Source of the DNA: Oceanospirillaceae bacterium | Lineage (GTDB): Bacteria; Pseudomonadota; Gammaproteobacteria; Pseudomonadales; Balneatricaceae | Length of the DNA stretch: 25,850 nt | Direction: 5' to 3' | NCBI GenBank assembly: GCA_003523085.1 | Contig: DPHD01000021.1 | Coordinates: 1 to 25,850, forward strand | In this document: positions 22,136 through 25,850 of the stretch, piece by piece | Numbering within the stretch: the first letter of the stretch is position 1 | How the letters are laid out: the number at the start of each line of letters is the position of its first letter | Translations under genes and position numbers: made by a program | The notes under the pieces: generated by a model | Database searches by the model: none | What the model saw: the letters and a program-made list of their open reading frames with translations, nothing else | What the model was told of the DNA's origin: nothing

Positions 22136-22999
22136 CTAAAATCTATTATTTTGAAAGTCTTCAAATGCCTGTAGCACTTCGGCTTTAGTGTTCATAACGA
22201 ATGGCCCACCCCGTGCCACACTTTCGTTGATGGGTGTGGCCGCAACTAATAAAAACTCAGAGGCGCCATTGCCTGCGGCAACCATAACCTCATCACCTTC
22301 ACCCAACACGCCAAGCTGTTTAGGGGCCAAGGGCGAAGACTTATCACCCACCAGCAAGTCACCTTCAATCACATAAATAAAGGCGTTATCACCGGCCTTT
22401 ATATTTTGCTTAAACTCGCCACCTGCCGGTAAGTTGATGTGCATATATATGGGCTTAATATCATCACGCCTAACTGGGCCCGTAGTGCCGCCATTGGTAG
22501 CACCTGCAATCACTCGGGTTTGGCCACCATCAGTGCGCATTTCTACTGCAATGTCTTGAGCATCAAACTCTTGGTAACTCGGTTCACACATTTTATCTTT
22601 GCTAGCTAAATTTACCCACAACTGGAACCCCTTCAATAAGCCGCTCTCTTGCTCTGGCATTTCTGAATGCACTATGCCCTTACCTGCCGTCATCCATTGC
22701 ACACCATTGGCTGAAATAACACCTTCGTTGCCCATACTGTCTTTATGGCGCATACGGCCTTCTAACATATAGGTTACGGTTTCAAAGCCGCGATGGGGAT
22801 GATCCGGAAAACCGCCTATGTAGTCCTGCGGCTCATCGCTCTCAAAGGCATCCAACAGTAAAAACGGGTCTAACATATTGAGCTGCGCAGTGCCGATGAT
22901 GCGGGTCATTTTGACCCCATCACCGTCGAAGGCGGGCATGCCCGGAGTGCTATACAACAACTGCCGAGAAATTCTGTGTTTTTGTTGCGTTGCGGTCAT
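22136..22999 (-). CDS. pirin-family protein
   Basis: 287 residues with two cupin domains. Metal ligands of the N-terminal cupin are readable: His67 and His69 in FPDHPHRGFETVTY, His111 and Glu113 in GKGIVHSEMP. The C-terminal cupin (about 170-275) is the pirin_C domain. Bacterial pirins include quercetin 2,3-dioxygenases such as E. coli YhhW, and others with regulatory roles; which applies cannot be decided. The start is ATG with GGAG about ten bases upstream. It is the first gene before the glutathionyl-hydroquinone reductase and is divergent from a LysR regulator, a very common arrangement for pirins. Confidence 0.9.
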   Translation of the reverse strand: MTATQQKHRISRQLLYSTPGMPAFDGDGVKMTRIIGTAQLNMLDPFLLLDAFESDEPQDYIGGFPDHPHRGFETVTYMLEGRMRHKDSMGNEGVISANGVQWMTAGKGIVHSEMPEQESGLLKGFQLWVNLASKDKMCEPSYQEFDAQDIAVEMRTDGGQTRVIAGATNGGTTGPVRRDDIKPIYMHINLPAGGEFKQNIKAGDNAFIYVIEGDLLVGDKSSPLAPKQLGVLGEGDEVMVAAGNGASEFLLVAATPINESVARGGPFVMNTKAEVLQAFEDFQNNRF

Positions 23000-23079
23000 A
23001 ATAGAATTACTCCAAGGTTTGTATGCTTCAGCCTAAGTTGATATGCATCTTACATCTTGACTAGATACGGAAAAACACA

Positions 23080-23099
23080 AACAATACGGAAACATTGTT
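23080..23099. promoter_or_regulatory. inverted repeat just before the divergent LysR gene
   Basis: AACAAT (23080-23085) and ATTGTT (23094-23099) with an 8-bp centre lie six bases before the LysR ATG at 23106, in the pirin/LysR gap. Its position suggests autoregulation by LysR. Confidence 0.45.
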
Positions 23100-23105
23100 C
23101 GTAAA

Positions 23106-24026
23106 ATGAGAACTATTGACGTGGGCCAGTTAGAAGAAATGCAGGTATTTGTCAGAATTGTTGACGCTGGAAGTATCACCAAGGCCGCAGAACAGCTGAA
23201 TTTAGCTAAATCTGCCGTTAGCAAACGTCTAAGTGACCTAGAAAACAGATTAGGGTCTAAGCTCCTTAACCGCACCACTCGTAAATCGAGCCTTACCGAA
23301 TCTGGCAGCCAGTATTATCAACGAGCTAAGCTTCTATTAAGTGAAGTTGAGGCGTTAAACGGAGACATAACGTGCACCACTAAGGTCTTGGCGGGAACCT
23401 TAAAACTGGCGGTACCACTTTCCTTTGGCCTTACTCACCTGACACCCGCCATTGATCTATTTATGCGACAGCATCCAAAACTCAAAGTTGAATTGGATTT
23501 CTCTGATCGCAAGGTAGATATTATTGAAGGCGGATACGACTTGGCCTTGCGAATTGGCACACTACAAGATTCCAGCCTACAAGCGCGAAAAATCACTCCT
23601 ATAAAACACGTATTGTGCGCCAGTCCAAGTTATTTAGAACAACACAGCGTACCCAGCGAACCACAACAACTCAAACAACACAAAATACTTAAATATGGCA
23701 GCCTGCCTTTGGCGGGCATTAAGTTTGAAGATCAAGCAGGGCAAACTCATTTGGTGCACCTAGAGCCTCACCTTCTTGCCAACAATGGTGACGCCATAAA
23801 GCAGCTAGCCCAAGCCGGACATGGCATTGTGGTCTTGCCCACCTTCATCGCATGGGATGCTTTGGCTAAAGGCGACCTAGTACCCGTGCTGGAGGATTAC
23901 TCATTACCGAGCATGATGGCTTACGCCATCTATTCGCCCAACCGCTATTTGCCCAAAAAGGTAAGACGTTTTATTGACTTTCTGCTTGAGCGTTTTGGCG
24001 AGAATCCTTATTGGGACCAACGCTAA
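23106..24026 (+). CDS. LysR-family transcriptional regulator, CrgA-like
   Basis: 306 residues. The winged helix-turn-helix is at about 9-68 (EEMQVFVRIVDAGSITKAAE, LAKSAVSKRLSDLENRLG, LLNRTTRKSSLTESG), followed by the effector-binding domain with GYDLALRIG, the phrase typical of the CrgA/DsdC-like subgroup. It is divergent from the pirin-reductase operon, which it probably controls, perhaps in response to quinones or other electrophiles. No ribosome binding site is visible before the ATG at 23106; the ATG at 23139 would cut into the first helix, so I keep the longer form. It converges with the GntR gene, overlapping it by four bases. Confidence 0.88.
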   Translation: MRTIDVGQLEEMQVFVRIVDAGSITKAAEQLNLAKSAVSKRLSDLENRLGSKLLNRTTRKSSLTESGSQYYQRAKLLLSEVEALNGDITCTTKVLAGTLKLAVPLSFGLTHLTPAIDLFMRQHPKLKVELDFSDRKVDIIEGGYDLALRIGTLQDSSLQARKITPIKHVLCASPSYLEQHSVPSEPQQLKQHKILKYGSLPLAGIKFEDQAGQTHLVHLEPHLLANNGDAIKQLAQAGHGIVVLPTFIAWDALAKGDLVPVLEDYSLPSMMAYAIYSPNRYLPKKVRRFIDFLLERFGENPYWDQR

Positions 24027-24730
24027 CCTTGCCCTTCTAATAGCGACATTGAGTGCTGTATATGTTTACTTGCAGCTCGCTGTGCAGCCACCGCATCACG
24101 ACACATAATGGCATGGTAGATCGCCTCATGCTGTTCACTCACGTGGTCCACCCATTCTTCTGGCGCACTTAACGTACGCGCCAAAGTACCGTAGATGGCA
24201 TTAAAAAACTGGGTATAAAGCAACTGACTTAAAGACACCACAATCAGGTTATGGCTCGACTGGGCGATAAGCATATGAAACTTTAAATCGGCTTTAGCGC
24301 GCTGCAAAGGGCTGCCTTTACGTGTTTTCATGGCTTTATACTCAGCATCAATGCGCGCTAGCTGCTCGTAGGTTGCCCGCTCACACACATACTTTGCAGC
24401 CTCACTCTCCAATACCAGCCTCATTTCCATCACCGACAACTGCAGTGCCGCCGAATCTAACTCCACACCCGAGGTGGAACCTAAAAAAGCGCTGGCAAAC
24501 TGGCTTTCAAATAAGTTGTTCACATAGCAACCAGATCCATGCCGACTGGTCACTAGACCTTTGGCCTCAAGCAATGTAATGGCCTCACGCAAACAGGTAC
24601 GCGACGCCTCAAAACGACGCATTAACTCCAGCTGCCCCGGCAACTTATCGCCAGGCAGCCAACAACATTGGCGAATATCCTGCTCTATGGCCCCACTGAC
24701 TTGTTCGACTCTGTTCATAATACATGCCAT
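24023..24730 (-). CDS. GntR-family regulator with FCD domain, LldR-like
   Basis: 235 residues. The N-terminal winged helix is at about 8-70 (PGDKLPGQLELMRRFEASRTC, SRHGSGCYV), and the FCD ligand domain at about 95-225 carries the expected metal ligands Asp148, His152, His201 and His223. FCD regulators typically sense carboxylates; placement divergent from lutA suggests it represses lactate use and is relieved by lactate, like LldR. The start is uncertain: ATG at 24730 or at 24718, neither with a clear ribosome binding site. A TGGT-type half-site palindrome lies just upstream. Confidence 0.85.
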   Translation of the reverse strand: MACIMNRVEQVSGAIEQDIRQCCWLPGDKLPGQLELMRRFEASRTCLREAITLLEAKGLVTSRHGSGCYVNNLFESQFASAFLGSTSGVELDSAALQLSVMEMRLVLESEAAKYVCERATYEQLARIDAEYKAMKTRKGSPLQRAKADLKFHMLIAQSSHNLIVVSLSQLLYTQFFNAIYGTLARTLSAPEEWVDHVSEQHEAIYHAIMCRDAVAAQRAASKHIQHSMSLLEGQG

Positions 24731-24736
24731 TAATCT

Positions 24737-24747
24737 TGGTCAGATCA
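24737..24747. promoter_or_regulatory. LldR/FCD-type operator candidate
   Basis: TGGTCAGATCA is a near-palindrome that fits the T-N-G-T-N3-A-C-N-A style of FCD-regulator sites with one deviation. It lies seven bases upstream of the GntR start, in the 144-bp divergent gap before lutA. Confidence 0.45.
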
Positions 24748-24784
24748 CTTTAACGCATATACCCTCAACCTACTAGAGACAAAT

Positions 24785-24796
24785 CCCCCGCGGGGG
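24785..24796. repeat. perfect C5-GC-G5 palindrome in the GntR-lutA gap
   Basis: CCCCCGCGGGGG is a perfect 12-bp palindrome in an otherwise A+T-rich divergent promoter region. It may be a second regulator site. It has no loop and no T-run, so it is not a normal terminator. Confidence 0.4.
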
Positions 24797-24874
24797 CATA
24801 ATGCCTTAACTCATTGTATCGTCTCCCATCCATTGCAATGTACGATCTACTCGGTATCAGTCAACAGGTCATTT

Positions 24875-25714
24875 ATGTCAATTTCTCCCTACTTAGAGCC
24901 CACGATAAATACCATAACCAAACCCAAAGTGGCTTTGTTTGTCACTTGTTTGGCAGACTCTATGCGCCCCAGCGTAGCCTTTGCTACGGTAAAGCTACTG
25001 GAGGCCGCAGGTTGTGAAGTAGATGTACCTAAGGCTCAAACTTGCTGCGGCCAACCCGCGTTTAATAGCGGCGATCGCAACAACACACGCCTTATTGCCC
25101 AACAGACCATGGCCGCATTAAGTGGCTACGACTACGTGGTTGGGCCGTCGGGTTCTTGTATTGGCATGCTGCACCAATACCCAGATTTATTTGACGAAGA
25201 CAGTAACGACTACCTATCTGCCCAATCATTGGCGCGCCAAGCCTATGAAATAACGAGCTTTTTAGTTGATGTGATGGCATTTGAACTGCCGCTGAACAAC
25301 ACCACAGCGCAAATCACCTACCACGATTCCTGTGCCGGTTTGCGCGAGCTCGGCATCCACCAGCAACCCAGAAAACTGTTGGCGCAAATGCCTAACATTC
25401 AACTCAAAGAAATGCCCGAAGCAGATACCTGTTGTGGTTTTGGTGGTACTTTTTGTATTAAATACCCCGACATTTCCAATCGCATGGTAGAAATTAAAAC
25501 GGCCAATGCGCAATCTAGCAAAACACAAATGCTGGTAGGCGGAGACCTTGGCTGCTTAATGAATATGGCAGGCAAACTCAAACGCCAAGGCAGTGACCTA
25601 CAAACACGGCATATTGTGGAGTTACTAGCAGATTTGTTACAACAACCTGCCTTGGGGGAAGCCCACAACACCCCACTTAGGTCCGCCACCATAGACCTAG
25701 CGTACGAGGCATAA
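24875..25714 (+). CDS. lutA: lactate utilisation protein LutA (LldE), CCG-domain protein
   Basis: 279 residues from the ATG at 24875 with AGGT six bases upstream; a longer frame would need TTG at 24833 and adds nothing conserved. Two CCG domains are clear: VTCLADSMRP with TCCGQPAFNSGD (56-67), and HDSCAG (150-155) with TCCGFGGTFCIKYPDIS (185-201), plus Cys227. These cysteines bind iron-sulphur or haem-type cofactors in the LutABC complex, which oxidises L-lactate to pyruvate. It is about 40 residues longer than B. subtilis LutA, mostly from short extensions at both ends. lutB follows after five bases. Confidence 0.93.
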   Translation: MSISPYLEPTINTITKPKVALFVTCLADSMRPSVAFATVKLLEAAGCEVDVPKAQTCCGQPAFNSGDRNNTRLIAQQTMAALSGYDYVVGPSGSCIGMLHQYPDLFDEDSNDYLSAQSLARQAYEITSFLVDVMAFELPLNNTTAQITYHDSCAGLRELGIHQQPRKLLAQMPNIQLKEMPEADTCCGFGGTFCIKYPDISNRMVEIKTANAQSSKTQMLVGGDLGCLMNMAGKLKRQGSDLQTRHIVELLADLLQQPALGEAHNTPLRSATIDLAYEA

Positions 25715-25719
25715 CACCC

Positions 25720-25850
25720 ATGGATATTAACAGCCCCGACTTTATTGCCCGCTCTAAATCAGCCTTAGATGATGCTGGCCTACAAAAAGCCTTAACCAAT
25801 CTAAAGGCAGGCTTTCCCGGAAAACGCAAAAAAGCCATGGCACGCATGCC
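25720..25850 (+). CDS. lutB: lactate utilisation iron-sulphur protein LutB (LldF), N-terminal part
   Basis: The frame opens with ATG at 25720 and runs off the window end after 43 full codons. The visible DFIARSKSALDDAGLQKALT and GKRKKAMARM match the start of LutB/YkgF proteins. The full protein should be about 470 residues with two 4Fe-4S ferredoxin sites. Placement directly after lutA supports the call. Confidence 0.85.
   Translation, partial: MDINSPDFIARSKSALDDAGLQKALTNLKAGFPGKRKKAMARM

Overview
The window reads as chromosome of a free-living, probably marine or aquatic gammaproteobacterium. The main evidence is the core cluster thrS-infC-rpmI-rplT-pheS-pheT-ihfA followed by tRNA-Pro, an order I recall from Pseudomonas-like and Oceanospirillales-like genomes, and IhfA, IF3, L20 and ThrS sequences close to the E. 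coli and Pseudomonas proteins. I cannot name a genus from sequence alone.

Layout. 1-3110: a doubtful small ORF, a GcvA-type LysR regulator divergent from a 2-oxoglutarate/Fe(II) oxygenase related to the BesD/HalD family, then a CaiD-type crotonase closed by a clear terminator. 3134-8831 (minus strand): a tightly overlapping three-gene operon (CocE/NonD-type hydrolase, HSL-type esterase, GMC alcohol dehydrogenase), followed by a block of intergenic repeats and a 5'-truncated peptide/nickel-type ABC substrate-binding protein gene. 8938-9347: a BrnTA-type module in which the toxin gene is reduced to a 26-codon ORF, while promoter, operator and antitoxin are intact. 9344-9925: thymidine kinase. 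10031-11160: a LigA/LigB-type extradiol dioxygenase pair with a long inverted repeat in its leader. 11377-11535: a 159-bp MITE-like element with terminal inverted repeats and a target duplication. 11688-13671: a hipBA toxin-antitoxin operon with three matching 18-bp operators and a small unknown downstream gene, ending at tRNA-Pro. 13764-21089: tRNA-Pro(GGG) and the translation/IHF cluster, all on the minus strand. 21152-24026: a glutathionyl-hydroquinone reductase and pirin pair with a divergent LysR. 24023-25850: a GntR/FCD regulator divergent from a lactate-utilisation operon (lutA, start of lutB).

How it fits together. The core translation block is conserved housekeeping DNA. Around it are catabolic and detoxification units, each with its own regulator (LysR/oxygenase, LysR/pirin-GHR, GntR/lut). 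The stretch from about 3 to 13.7 kb, ending at the tRNA gene, carries most signs of rearrangement: a decayed transporter gene, dispersed repeats, a MITE, one eroded and one complete toxin-antitoxin locus.

I did not find a clearly new multi-gene defence or mobile system. The best candidates for something undescribed are the 26-codon BrnT remnant kept in frame under a strong promoter, the small third gene after hipBA, the CocE-esterase-GMC operon of unknown substrate, and the leader inverted repeat of the LigAB-like pair. Family assignments come from recognising motifs and remembered homologues; no database search was run.
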